64,000 nt of DNA from Pseudactinotalea terrae (GTDB lineage Bacteria > Actinomycetota > Actinomycetes > Actinomycetales > Beutenbergiaceae): assembly GCF_009733845.1 (NCBI RefSeq), contig NZ_WNXZ01000007.1:172983-236982 (forward strand), read 5' to 3'. Position 1 is the stretch's first letter. Each line of letters begins with the position of its first letter. Below, one piece after another: positions 43,100 to 51,984 of the stretch. Position numbers and translations under genes: made by a program. The notes below the pieces were generated by a model, which was not told the origin of the DNA, did not search any database, and worked only from the letters and a program-made list of their open reading frames with translations.

Positions 43100-43381
43100 T
43101 CAGGCCGACGCGGTCTCCGGGAATCGCTTGGCGTTACGGGCGCGGGCCTTCTCACGCTCGACCTCGCGATCCTTGGGCGGCGCGGTGGTGACGAGATCGG
43201 CGAGCAGGTGCTCGGTGGCATGCGCGATCTCGGCCACCGCGCGGTCGAAGACCTCCTGGTTGGCCTGCGAGGGCTTGGTCATCCCGCTGATCTTGCGCAC
43301 GTACTGCAGCGCGGCGTCCTGCACCTCCTGCGAGGTGGCATGGGGCTCGAAGTTGTGGAGGGGTCGGATGTTGCGGCACAT
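43100..43381 (-). CDS. DUF2277 family protein
   Basis: A 93-residue protein from ATG 43381, opening MCRNIRPLHNFEPHATSQEV, which is the family signature. It is helical with no membrane segment and ends in a Lys/Arg-rich stretch (EREKARARNAKRF). The function is unknown; the CRNIRxLxNFxP opening with its Cys suggests a metal or nucleic-acid site, but that is a guess. It sits upstream of the metal operon on the same strand, 39 bp away from the ArsR start. Confidence 0.85.
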   Translation of the reverse strand: MCRNIRPLHNFEPHATSQEVQDAALQYVRKISGMTKPSQANQEVFDRAVAEIAHATEHLLADLVTTAPPKDREVEREKARARNAKRFPETASA

Positions 43382-43423
43382 GGCCCCAGGCTGACACGGA
43401 GCACCCACACCGGCAAGAGTCCG

Positions 43424-43469
43424 GGTGCACACAGGTCCGCCCGATTCCTCGACCGGACCTGTGTGCACC
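43424..43469 (-). terminator. 16-bp hairpin after the LAQTG protein gene
   Basis: GTGCACACAGGTCCG (43425-43439) pairs perfectly with CGGACCTGTGTGCAC (43454-43468), extendable by one G-C pair, over a 14-nt loop. It begins 9 bp after the surface-protein stop on the minus strand and lies upstream of the DUF2277 gene. Confidence 0.8.
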
Positions 43470-43477
43470 TCGGGCCG

Positions 43478-45325
43478 TCAGACCGTCCGGCGACGGCGGA
43501 CCGCCAGCAGCGCGACGCCCAGGAGCATCAGGGCGAGGGCCGCGGCGAGGGGCTCGGCGCCCCGGTCGGTGCCGGTCTGGGCAAGCTGCGGCTGCAGCAC
43601 AGTCCCGCTGCTCGCCACCTCGCCCTCGACCTCGGTCTCGGTCTCGTCCGGATCGGGCTGCTCGGTCGCAGTCGGGGGATCGGTCGGCTCGACCGTCGGG
43701 GGCGGATCGGTCGGCGTCGTGGGTGACGCCGTGTTCGTGAGCTGCACCGCCGTGACCTCGCCGGCGGCAATGGTCACCGAGTCGGTCGAGAACACCGCGC
43801 CCTCCCAGGTCAGGCCGGTGATCGTCGCGGGCTCGAGCTCGGTGAGCGTGAGCACCGCGCCCGCGGGCAGCTGCGGGCTCTCCACCACCGTGCCGTCGGC
43901 GGGCACGAGCAGCTCACCCGAGCCGGCCTCGTACCCCTGCCCGGCCGGGTAGGAGTAGGCCACCACGAAGGTGGTGTCGGCCGGGACCAGGGCTGCGCCG
44001 TCGCCCTCGATGGACTTGGCGACCGAGAAGGCGCCGGTGAGCAGGGTCGCCTCGTTGGTGAGCACAACGGCGGTGCGGGTCCCCGAGCCGAGGGTGAAGT
44101 CGTTCTGGGAGAACACCGGCGCGGCCCAGCTCACGTTCGCGGGTCCGGTCGGCACCGCCTCGGTCAGGTGCACGGTCGAGCCGCGGGGGAAGCTCGCGCT
44201 CGTCCAGGTCTGCCCGTCGGAGACCTCGAACGTGCCCTCATGGACGCTGCCGCCCGGCGTCGTCACGGTGTAGCGGCCGCTGAAGGTCATGCCAACCACG
44301 GCGTCAGCGGCACCGAGCACCTCCTTGGTGATCGTGAACGCTCCGACGTTGGTGCCCGAGCCGGTGCCGCCTCCACCCTTGTTGACCACCTTGGCGTGCA
44401 CGGTCTTGGTGTTCTCGCCCGCGATCGTGATGTCGGCCTCGTTCGTGTACGTGGCCGAGGCGCCGCCGTCGGTGATGGCGGTGACGTAGTCGATCACGTA
44501 GAAGAAGCCCTGCTCGGTGGTCAGCGTGACGGTGCTGAGGTCGTCCGAGACCGAGTACCCGCTGGGGTCCATCGTCACGTACCGCCCAGGTCCCTCACGG
44601 CCGTTCCCGTCGATGACGAGCGTGTCGGTGTGGCGCACACGCACGCTGACGATCTCCTGCCCAGCGCCCACCCGGTCGGTGACCGTGAGCTGCTCGCCAC
44701 CCGCCATTCCCTGCGCGGGTGCCTTCACGACCACCTGCCAGGAGGCGGTGTCCGTGGCGGTGTCGTAGCTGCCCCACTTGTAGCTGCCGCGGCCGGTGAA
44801 CTCGCAGCTGTCCTTGCAGGTTCCCGAGGAGGGCGGGTTCACCGTGATGGTGGCCTCCACGCCGTGGACGTCGTAGGTGACCTCGGTGCTCTCGGACACC
44901 TCGGTGCGCACCTTCACCCAGAAGGAGAGGGCACCGCTGATGTCGAGCGGGTTCTCGGCGAGGTAGTCGGCGTCCAGGTCGCAGTAGACCTGCGCGGCGG
45001 TGACCGTGCACGCGCCCATCTCGATGCCGTCGCCGTCCAGCAGCGGGAACGAGTCCGCGTAGCCGCGCAACGGCTCGGGAAGGTCGATCACGAACCCGGC
45101 CGGCGCCGCCGGGTGGTCCGCGAGCGCCCACGTCAGGTCGAGCTGTGCCGTGCTGCCGGAGGTGACCTCCTCGAGCCTGAAGTCGACCGAGGTGATGGTC
45201 GCCTCGGTCGTGTATGGCGGGGCAGCCGTGGCCGCCCCCGCCCCGATGATCGCGCTGAGCAGCAGCGCAAGGAATCCGATCAGACCCACCGATCGACGGC
45301 GGGCGTGCGTGTGTGTCGTGCGCAT
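43478..45325 (-). CDS. Cell-wall-anchored surface protein with LAQTG sorting signal (DUF5979 repeats)
   Basis: A 615-residue exported protein from ATG 45325 with ribosome site GGAGGACC. A signal peptide (MRTTHTHARRRSVGL, hydrophobic, ending ATA) is followed by an adhesin-like N-terminal half. That half contains four Cys (ACTVTAAQVYC, CKDSCEFTG). Two to three ~110-residue DUF5979-type domains come next (GAFTITKEVLGAADA, GAFSVAKSIEGDGAA). A Pro/Thr/Asp/Glu stalk leads to LAQTG (581-585), a hydrophobic helix and RRRRTV. LAXTG is the motif of class E sortase substrates, so the enzyme at 31214-31972 probably anchors it. The gene is monocistronic. Confidence 0.88.
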   Translation of the reverse strand: MRTTHTHARRRSVGLIGFLALLLSAIIGAGAATAAPPYTTEATITSVDFRLEEVTSGSTAQLDLTWALADHPAAPAGFVIDLPEPLRGYADSFPLLDGDGIEMGACTVTAAQVYCDLDADYLAENPLDISGALSFWVKVRTEVSESTEVTYDVHGVEATITVNPPSSGTCKDSCEFTGRGSYKWGSYDTATDTASWQVVVKAPAQGMAGGEQLTVTDRVGAGQEIVSVRVRHTDTLVIDGNGREGPGRYVTMDPSGYSVSDDLSTVTLTTEQGFFYVIDYVTAITDGGASATYTNEADITIAGENTKTVHAKVVNKGGGGTGSGTNVGAFTITKEVLGAADAVVGMTFSGRYTVTTPGGSVHEGTFEVSDGQTWTSASFPRGSTVHLTEAVPTGPANVSWAAPVFSQNDFTLGSGTRTAVVLTNEATLLTGAFSVAKSIEGDGAALVPADTTFVVAYSYPAGQGYEAGSGELLVPADGTVVESPQLPAGAVLTLTELEPATITGLTWEGAVFSTDSVTIAAGEVTAVQLTNTASPTTPTDPPPTVEPTDPPTATEQPDPDETETEVEGEVASSGTVLQPQLAQTGTDRGAEPLAAALALMLLGVALLAVRRRRTV

Positions 45326-45667
45326 GGTCCTCCAGGGCGGCCGCAGCGCAGCCACCCTCATCTGTCGCCCCGAACGGCGGAGCGGTTCCCCTACATGTCC
45401 GCGACTACCCCCTCAGGCAAACGCCGCGCGACCTCGTCACGCTAACCCGCTGACCAGGTGGTTCATCGGCCTCAGAGCCCTGACGCGAGGGCGATCCCGG
45501 GCTGCCCTTCTCGCCCTGAGAGGGTGAGCGGGGTGAGCACGCTCGACGGCGTCGCACCCGTGGGTGGGCAGTACTCACCAGGGATGTGGGTGAGGAATGT
45601 GGGTCGGCCCTGCCACGATGGTGCAGGGGACGCATGGCGTGCGCCCTGCCGAGTCGAGGGAGAAGCC
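45326..45667. other. Divergent intergenic region (342 bp)
   Basis: No gene, tRNA or clear operator is visible between the LAQTG protein and the ParA-like ATPase. It presumably carries both promoters. GTGGG and GTGAG words recur around 45560-45605, but no repeat stands out. Confidence 0.5.
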
Positions 45668-47377
45668 GTGACCATGACGCCATCGCGCGCGATCGCCACC
45701 ATCCGGACCGACGGGAACGCCCAGGTCGTCATCGACGGCGTGGCCAAGCGGGTGCTCGCCACCACGCTGCAGCAGACCCGTGCCGACGTGGTGGCCCACA
45801 TCGCCGCGCACGCCCGCCAGCAGGGGCGCCCGATCCAGGTCGACACCTACGACCCCGAGGGCCGATTCGTGCTCACCGTGAACCCCGACGGATCGCTCGG
45901 TGAGATGACCAGCAACGACCTGCCCGAGGACACGATCCCGCCCGGCTCGGTCACCGCGGAGGAGGTGGTCGACGAGACCGCCAGCGCCTGGGGCCCGCCC
46001 GGCGCGGCACCGTCCACGCTCGAGGCCCCGACCCAGGTGCCGGCACCGGTGCCGGCGCCGGCCACCGGGCCGGCGAACGTCGCCTCATGGATGCGCACGG
46101 CAGCGAACGACCCGCAGGGTGCCCGGCCCGCCGAGACGCCGCCGCAGCCCGCCCCGTCACCCTTCGCCCCTGGGCCCACGCCCGGGCAGGAGCCGCAGCA
46201 GGACCGGCCGTCCCAGCAGCACGCACCTCAGCAGCAGGCGCCCCAGCAGATCCCGTCGCCCCAGCATCCGACTCCGACGCACCACGAGGCACCCCAGCTC
46301 TACGAAGCGCCCCAGCAGGGGTCCTCGCCCTGGACCCAGGGCCAACCGCCGCCCCAGCCCCAGCCGCAGCAGCCCCATTCCGGGTACCCCCAGGACCACG
46401 GTGCCGGTCAGGGTCAGCCGGGCTCCGCCGTCGGGCAGGAGCAGCCGCTCACCCGGCGGCAGCTGCGCGAGTCGTTCCTCAAGTCCGAGCAGGTCGAGGC
46501 CCCCGCGAGCAAGGGGTTGCGCGGCACGCTCGCGCGGGTGGGAATCCGGACGCAGCCGTCGGCGGCGGAGCGTGCCGAGCGCGACGACATCCACGCGGTC
46601 TCGCAGCACTGGCCCGGCGTCCGCACGATCGCCGTGGTGAACGGTAAAGGCGGAGCGAACAAGACCCCGACGACGGCGCTGCTCGCCGCAACGTTCGCCC
46701 GCTACTCCGGTGCCGCCACGATCGCGTGGGACAACAACGAGACTCGCGGCACGCTCGGGTGGCGCACCGAGCAGGGCAAGCACGAGGGCACGGTGCTCGA
46801 CCTCATCCCGCGCACCGACGAGCTCCTGAACCCGAGCGCGCGGGCCGGCGACATCAGCCACTTCGTGCACCACCAGGCCGCGGACAAGTACGACGTGCTG
46901 CGGTCCAACCCGAACCTGCTCAGCTCCGAGCAGCGGATCAGCGGCTCCGACGTGGACTCGATCCACGACGTGCTCGGCCGCTACTACCGACTGATCCTCG
47001 TCGACTCGGGCAACGACGAGTCGGCCAGCCACTGGCTCCGGATGATCGAGAAGGCCGACCAGCTCGTGGTGCCGACGATCGCCAAGCCCGAGCACGCCGA
47101 GGCGGGTGCACTGCTGCTCGAAGCGCTGACCAAGCGCGGTGGCCGGTCGGCCGAGCTCGCACAGCGTGCCGTCGTCGTCGTCTCCCAGGCGCGTGAGAAG
47201 GACTCGAACCCCTCCGCGGCGGACATCGCGCGCGGGTTCGAGGGCTGGGTGTCCTCGGTGGTGACGATCCCGTTCGACCGCGCCATGGTGGAGAACGTGC
47301 TGCGGTTCGACGCCCTCGGTGCCGCTACCCAGCGGGCCTGGCTCCGCGCGGCCGCCGCGGTGGCGCGTCAGCTGTAG
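45668..47377 (+). CDS. MinD/ParA-like ATPase with altered Walker A (EspI/SCO5717-like layout)
   Basis: A 569-residue protein from GTG 45668 (GAGGGAG site; ATG 45674 also possible). The N-terminal ~75 residues form a small domain (ATIRTDGNAQVVIDGVAKRV). A Pro/Gln-rich disordered region of about 200 residues follows, then a MinD/ParA domain. Its deviant Walker A reads K327-G-G-A-N-K-T333, with Asn where the family has Gly. Later motifs are AWDNNETRGT and LILVDSGNDESA. The layout resembles EspI-type ATPases linked to type VII secretion, but no other ESX gene is present. Role in localisation or secretion control is inferred. Confidence 0.8.
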   Translation: MTMTPSRAIATIRTDGNAQVVIDGVAKRVLATTLQQTRADVVAHIAAHARQQGRPIQVDTYDPEGRFVLTVNPDGSLGEMTSNDLPEDTIPPGSVTAEEVVDETASAWGPPGAAPSTLEAPTQVPAPVPAPATGPANVASWMRTAANDPQGARPAETPPQPAPSPFAPGPTPGQEPQQDRPSQQHAPQQQAPQQIPSPQHPTPTHHEAPQLYEAPQQGSSPWTQGQPPPQPQPQQPHSGYPQDHGAGQGQPGSAVGQEQPLTRRQLRESFLKSEQVEAPASKGLRGTLARVGIRTQPSAAERAERDDIHAVSQHWPGVRTIAVVNGKGGANKTPTTALLAATFARYSGAATIAWDNNETRGTLGWRTEQGKHEGTVLDLIPRTDELLNPSARAGDISHFVHHQAADKYDVLRSNPNLLSSEQRISGSDVDSIHDVLGRYYRLILVDSGNDESASHWLRMIEKADQLVVPTIAKPEHAEAGALLLEALTKRGGRSAELAQRAVVVVSQAREKDSNPSAADIARGFEGWVSSVVTIPFDRAMVENVLRFDALGAATQRAWLRAAAAVARQL

Positions 47378-47450
47378 CGGTCACACTTTCACCGCGCCGG
47401 GCGTCTCCTTCATGGACCCGCCACCCGGGCGGGACCGGAAGGAGAACCTC

Positions 47451-48767
47451 ATGCTCAGCACGCTCGAGCCACAGCTCGACGGATTCACCGGTTCGGTCAT
47501 CACCCCCGACTCGCCCGACTACGAGGCCGCAGCCCGCACACCGCTGCTGCCCAGCACGCCCGCGCTCGTGCTCCGGCCGCGCGACGTGGCCGACGTGCAG
47601 CGGGCCGTGCGGGCTGCCGCCGCATCCGGGCTGGCTGTCGCGGTGCGCGGCGGCGGGCACTCGTTCGCCGGTCTGGGGACCGTGGACGAGGGGATCGTCA
47701 TCGACCTGCGAGCGCTCGACTCGATCGAGGTGCTCGACGGCGATCGCGTGCGCATCGGAGGCGGCGCCACCTGGGGCGCGGTCGTCCAGGCACTCACCCC
47801 GCACGGGCTGGCGATCTCCTCGGGCGACACCGCCTCGGTGGGCGTCGGCGGGCTGACCCTCTCGGGCGGGATCGGCTGGATGGTGCGCTCGCACGGCCTG
47901 ACGCTGGACCACCTGGTCTCGGCCGAGGTGGTCACGGCGGCCGGCGAGGTCGTCACGGCCTCCACCGTGAGCCACCCGGACCTGTTCTGGGCGCTGCGCG
48001 GTGGCGGCGGTGGTCTCGCCGTGGTGACCTCCTTCGAGCTCCAGGCCGAGAGGCTGTCCACCGTCACGTTCGGCACGTTGACCTTCCCCGCCACCGAGGC
48101 CGCGCAGGTCGTGACCGGCTGGGCGGAGCACCTGCGGACGGCTCCGCGCGAGCTGACCTCGGCGGTCAGGCTCGCGAACCCGTTCGCGGGCGGCGTGGAT
48201 GCGCCGGTGGAGGTCACGGTGGCCGCCATCGGAGGGGACGCCGATTCCCTGATAGACCCGCTGCGCGCCCTCGGGACCCTGCAGTCCGACACCGTCACGG
48301 TGCAGCCGTACGGAGAGGTCCTCGAAGAGGGCCACGTGCTGCCGCCGGGGATCCGGCTCGCGGTGCGGAGCGGCTTCGTGCCGCCAGAATCGGTCGGTGA
48401 CGCCGTGGCCGAGGTGGTGGCGATCGCTGTTGCGCCGCAGCCCGCAGCGATCGTGCTGAACAGCATCGGCGGTGCGGTGGCCGACGTCGGTCCCCACGAC
48501 ACCGCATTCGCCCACCGCCGCGCCGAGCTGATGGTGACCACGTTCTGCGGTGGCCCGGCACCCGCGTTCGACGGCATCCGCGCCGGGCTCGACGGCGTCT
48601 GGGCGCGGCTGGCACCACACACCGAGGGTGCGTACGCCAACTTCCTCGACGGCAGCTCGCCCGAGGCACGGGCGAGCGTCCATCCGGAAGGCACGCGCCG
48701 CCGTCTGGAAGAGATCCGCGCCGAGTACGACCCACAGGCACTGTTCGCGAGGAGGTCCGCGAGCTAG
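47451..48767 (+). CDS. FAD-linked oxidoreductase (berberine-bridge/VAO type)
   Basis: A 438-residue flavoprotein from ATG 47451 with GGAAGGAG ahead. The FAD domain has RGGGHSFAG, whose His normally bonds FAD covalently. SGDTASVGVGGLTLSGGIGW follows; the Cys that makes the second bond in bicovalent enzymes is replaced (Thr-Ala-Ser), so single attachment is expected. The C-terminal BBE segment EGAYANFLDG is present. It oxidises a small alcohol, sugar or aromatic substrate with O2. The stop overlaps the sigma-factor start, so the two genes are coupled. Confidence 0.9.
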   Translation: MLSTLEPQLDGFTGSVITPDSPDYEAAARTPLLPSTPALVLRPRDVADVQRAVRAAAASGLAVAVRGGGHSFAGLGTVDEGIVIDLRALDSIEVLDGDRVRIGGGATWGAVVQALTPHGLAISSGDTASVGVGGLTLSGGIGWMVRSHGLTLDHLVSAEVVTAAGEVVTASTVSHPDLFWALRGGGGGLAVVTSFELQAERLSTVTFGTLTFPATEAAQVVTGWAEHLRTAPRELTSAVRLANPFAGGVDAPVEVTVAAIGGDADSLIDPLRALGTLQSDTVTVQPYGEVLEEGHVLPPGIRLAVRSGFVPPESVGDAVAEVVAIAVAPQPAAIVLNSIGGAVADVGPHDTAFAHRRAELMVTTFCGGPAPAFDGIRAGLDGVWARLAPHTEGAYANFLDGSSPEARASVHPEGTRRRLEEIRAEYDPQALFARRSAS

Positions 48768-49618
48768 TGTCGTCGACGATGACCGGCAACGCATCGGGTG
48801 AGGGTCTCGCTGTCGAGTTCGACCGGCATCGGGCGTACCTGGCGGCCGTCGCCTATCGGATGCTCGGCTCGTACGCGGACGCCGAGGATGCGGTCCAGGA
48901 GACATGGCTGCGACTCGCGCGCACCGACGTGACCGACGTCGAGGACCTGCGGGCGTGGTTGACCCGTGTGGTCAGCCGGATCTGCCTGGACCAGCTGCGG
49001 GTACGCACCCGCCGCCCCGAGGACCCGCTCGACGCATTGCCCGACCTGGAGACGGCGATCCCCGGGCCGGCCTCACGCATCGAGACGGCCGAGCGCGTCA
49101 GTTATGCGCTGATGATCGTGCTCGATCAGCTCGAGCCCGACGAGCGCCTGGCGTACGTGCTTCACGATGTGTTCGGGATGCCGTTCGGCGAGGTCGCGGG
49201 GGTGGTGGACCGGACCCCGGCGACCGCGCGCAAGCTCGCGAGCCGCGCGCGGGAGCGGCTGCGTGGTGCGCAGCCCAGCGGTGACGCCACCCGGCGGCAG
49301 CAACGGGCGGTCGTGGACGCGTTCCTCGAGGCTGCCGGCACCGGGAACTTCGAGGGACTCATCGGCGTGCTGCACCCGGACGTGGAGTTCCGCGTGGACG
49401 AGGGCCCGGCGGGCATCCGGATCGTGCGCGGCGCCGAGCAGGTGGCCAACGGCGCCACACGATTCCGCCAGGGAGTGACCCGATACGAGTTCGAGGTGGT
49501 GGAGCTCGGGGACCGGCTCGGCGTGCTCAGCACGGACGACGGCGAGCCCGCGTCGCTGCTGCTCATCACGAGCGAGGGGGATCGCATCATCGCGATGGAG
49601 GCTCGGCGGCTCCGGTAG
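48767..49618 (+). CDS. SigJ-type ECF sigma factor with SnoaL-like C-terminal domain
   Basis: A 283-residue sigma factor from GTG 48767, overlapping the previous stop by one base (ATG 48779 is the alternative). Region 2 has AVAYRMLGSYADAEDAVQETWLRL and region 4 has VLHDVFGMPFGEVAGVVDRTPATARKLASRARERL. A C-terminal SnoaL/NTF2-like domain of about 110 residues follows (FLEAAGTGNFEGLIGVLHPDVEFRVDEG). In ECF41/SigJ-like groups this domain modulates the sigma factor without a separate anti-sigma. Such factors typically activate an adjacent oxidoreductase operon, matching the upstream flavoprotein. Confidence 0.9.
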   Translation: MSSTMTGNASGEGLAVEFDRHRAYLAAVAYRMLGSYADAEDAVQETWLRLARTDVTDVEDLRAWLTRVVSRICLDQLRVRTRRPEDPLDALPDLETAIPGPASRIETAERVSYALMIVLDQLEPDERLAYVLHDVFGMPFGEVAGVVDRTPATARKLASRARERLRGAQPSGDATRRQQRAVVDAFLEAAGTGNFEGLIGVLHPDVEFRVDEGPAGIRIVRGAEQVANGATRFRQGVTRYEFEVVELGDRLGVLSTDDGEPASLLLITSEGDRIIAMEARRLR

Positions 49619-49671
49619 CCCGGTCGGGACCCCGACGAGGTCGAAGCCATCGGGGCTCTGCACCAGCCGGC

Positions 49672-50874
49672 TCAGCCGACCGCGACCGCGCGATCTCGCA
49701 ACGCCCTGTCGCCCTCGTGCCAGAGCGGTGAGGCGAGGTAGCTGTCCAGGGCGAGCGCGGCCGAGGCGTGGGGCCAGTAGTCGGGGCGACGGCGGTCGTA
49801 GAAGCGGACCTTCGCCTCCCGCCCGACGAGCTCGCGGTAGCGCACGCGAATCATGTCGATGCAGCTCTCGATCTCCTCGGGTGTCCCCAACCTGCCGCGC
49901 ACGGTGGTCTCGGTGGGCGCCACCAGGCTCATGATGAGCGGGACCACGCGGCCCAGCTCCTCGGCCCGGGCCTGGCGGAGCTGGCGCAGCCCCTCGGTGT
50001 CATCCTTGGGGTAGAGGTCCCGCTGCAACGACCCGGGGGGCAGCAGTCCCGAGTCGACGGCGCGCCGCAGCAGCGCATCGTCCGTGCACGTCGCCTTGAC
50101 GCACCCGATCTGACCGCACTCGCACGGGAAGGTGGAACCCGGCACGATGAGGTGCGAGACGAGCCCTCCCGCGCCCGGACCGTCCCAGACCAGGTCGTCG
50201 CCTCGCATCAGGGCCACGCCCACGGACCGCCCGACGAGGACCGTGAGGACGTCGTCGCCACCCTGGGCCCACCAGTAGTGCTCGAGCGCCTGCGCGCGGA
50301 CGTTCGGCTCGACGCGCACCGGGTGGGAGAGGTGCCCACGCAGGCCGGTGTAGAGGGCGTGCGGATCGACGTCGGCGACCAGCGGTGGGGGCTGACCGTG
50401 GTGCAGCTCGGCCCACGGCGTGGTCATGCCGATCCCGATGACTGCGGCGGACCCGACCTCCGCCACGATCTCCTCGACGAGCTCGGCGGCCTCCTCGATG
50501 CGTTCCCGCTGGGTCCCACCGCTCGCGGGCGCCGACCGCCAGGTGACGACATCTCCGCGCATCGTGTAAGCACCGCAGGAGGTGGACTCCGGGTGCAGGT
50601 GCCCGCCGACCACCAGGCGGCCGACGGCAGGGACGTCGAGCGGGGTCACCGGTCGCCCGGCGCCGCGCGGTGCCGAGGGTGGTACCTCCGTGAGTGCGCC
50701 GAGCTCGAGGAGCTCGGTCACGGTCTTGGTGATCGTGGTGAAGCTGACGCCGGTGACTGCGGCGAGCTCCTTGCGACCGAGCGGTCCCTGGCGCACGATC
50801 GTGCGCATGATCGCCGACGCCGTTGCGTTGCGCTGACGCACCATGAGTTCGGTTCGCTCTGTGCGAGAAGCCAC
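49672..50874 (-). CDS. ROK-family transcriptional regulator
   Basis: A 400-residue protein from GTG 50874 (ATG 50844 possible). The N-terminal MarR-like helix-turn-helix reads QGPLGRKELAAVTGVSFTTITKTVTELLELGAL. The ROK domain (about residues 85-330) has a zinc-site CECGQIGCVK near residue 250. The kinase-like loops are weak, suggesting sugar sensing without catalysis. The ~60-residue C-terminal end (RFYDRRRPDYWPHASAALALDSYL) is conserved in several actinobacterial ROK regulators. No sugar gene is adjacent, so its target is unknown. Confidence 0.87.
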   Translation of the reverse strand: MASRTERTELMVRQRNATASAIMRTIVRQGPLGRKELAAVTGVSFTTITKTVTELLELGALTEVPPSAPRGAGRPVTPLDVPAVGRLVVGGHLHPESTSCGAYTMRGDVVTWRSAPASGGTQRERIEEAAELVEEIVAEVGSAAVIGIGMTTPWAELHHGQPPPLVADVDPHALYTGLRGHLSHPVRVEPNVRAQALEHYWWAQGGDDVLTVLVGRSVGVALMRGDDLVWDGPGAGGLVSHLIVPGSTFPCECGQIGCVKATCTDDALLRRAVDSGLLPPGSLQRDLYPKDDTEGLRQLRQARAEELGRVVPLIMSLVAPTETTVRGRLGTPEEIESCIDMIRVRYRELVGREAKVRFYDRRRPDYWPHASAALALDSYLASPLWHEGDRALRDRAVAVG

Positions 50875-50994
50875 CTGGCCAGCGTAGGCCAGCCGACCTC
50901 ATGGGCGATCACTGGCGCCAATCGTGGCTCCATGGGTCCAGGGGGCACCCCGACACCGGGCGCTCGGGCGCGGTGCTGGAACGTTCCGTCCCGG

Positions 50995-51881
50995 CTAGGC
51001 CGTCGACGTGAGCAGTTGGAGCGCCGCGAAGGAGGGGCTACCGGGCTCGGCCATGTGGGTGAGGATGCGCTGACCATTGCCCTCGGCCAGGTGCAGCACC
51101 TCGTACCCGAGCTCGAGATCGCCGACCTCGGGGTGCCGGAAGCGCTTCGTCCCGCTGGTGCACAACCGGACGTCGTGTCCTGCCCACAACCGCGCGAACT
51201 CGGGGCTCTTGACGCTCAGTTCGCCGACGAGCTCGGCCAGGCGGCGGTCATCGGCGAACTGGGCGGCGACGAAGCGCAGGGACGCGACCGCGAGCGCTGC
51301 CTCCTCGGCCCAGTCGACGTGGAGATCCCGGGTGTGCTCGTCGAGGAACAGCAGCTTCACCAGGTTCGGGCGATCCTCGAGGTCCGCAGGTGCGTCGCGA
51401 TCGACGTGCCCGGCCAGCAAGAGGTGTCCGGCGCGGTTCCAGGCGAGATGTCGTTGAAGCGGCCCAGCAGCACCGCGGCCACATCGCCCATCGAGTGCAG
51501 CAGTCGTTCCGCGCCGGGCTTGGCGAGCTCCAGCCTCGGCGTGGTGCGCAGCCGCCTGCTGGGCGCCGGGTGCGCCAGCGCGTACAGGTGCGCCCGTTCG
51601 TCGGCGTCGAGCTGCAGGGCGCGTGCCAGGGCGTCGATGATCGCGTCCGAGGCGTTCTGGGACTGCCCCTGCTCGAGGCGGGTCAGGTAGGTCACAGAAA
51701 TCCCGGCCAGCTGTGCGAGCTCTTCGCGGCGCAGACCTGGGACGCGACGGCGCCCATAGCTGTTGACGCCGGCCTCGTCAGGACTGATGCGATCGCGGCG
51801 CGAGCGCAGGAACTCGCCCAGCTCGGTGACGGGGCCGTCGGTGTCGAGGGGCTGTGGGACTGGCACGCCCTCCATTGTCAT
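50995..51881 (-). pseudogene. XRE-family regulator with MmyB-like ligand domain, split by a single-base frameshift
   Basis: Two minus-strand frames encode consecutive halves of one regulator. The first (from ATG 51881) holds the helix-turn-helix RREELAQLAGISVTYLTRLEQGQ and runs to ...LLGRFNDI. The family continuation LAWNRAGHLLLAGHVD then appears in the next frame and runs to the stop at 50995. Inserting one G in the plus strand between 51447 and 51448 restores a 295-residue protein of normal family length. Such proteins repress a neighbouring transporter or dehydrogenase; the divergent MFS exporter is the likely target. A sequencing error at this site is the main alternative. Confidence 0.85.
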
Positions 51882-51984
51882 GCACTCGGTCCGGCGGAGC
51901 CTGGCCCCGTCAGTGCTAGGCAACCCCAGCCCAGGTCGACCGGAGCCCTGGCTATCCGCGCGGCACGGCCAGAGCCTGGATCGC

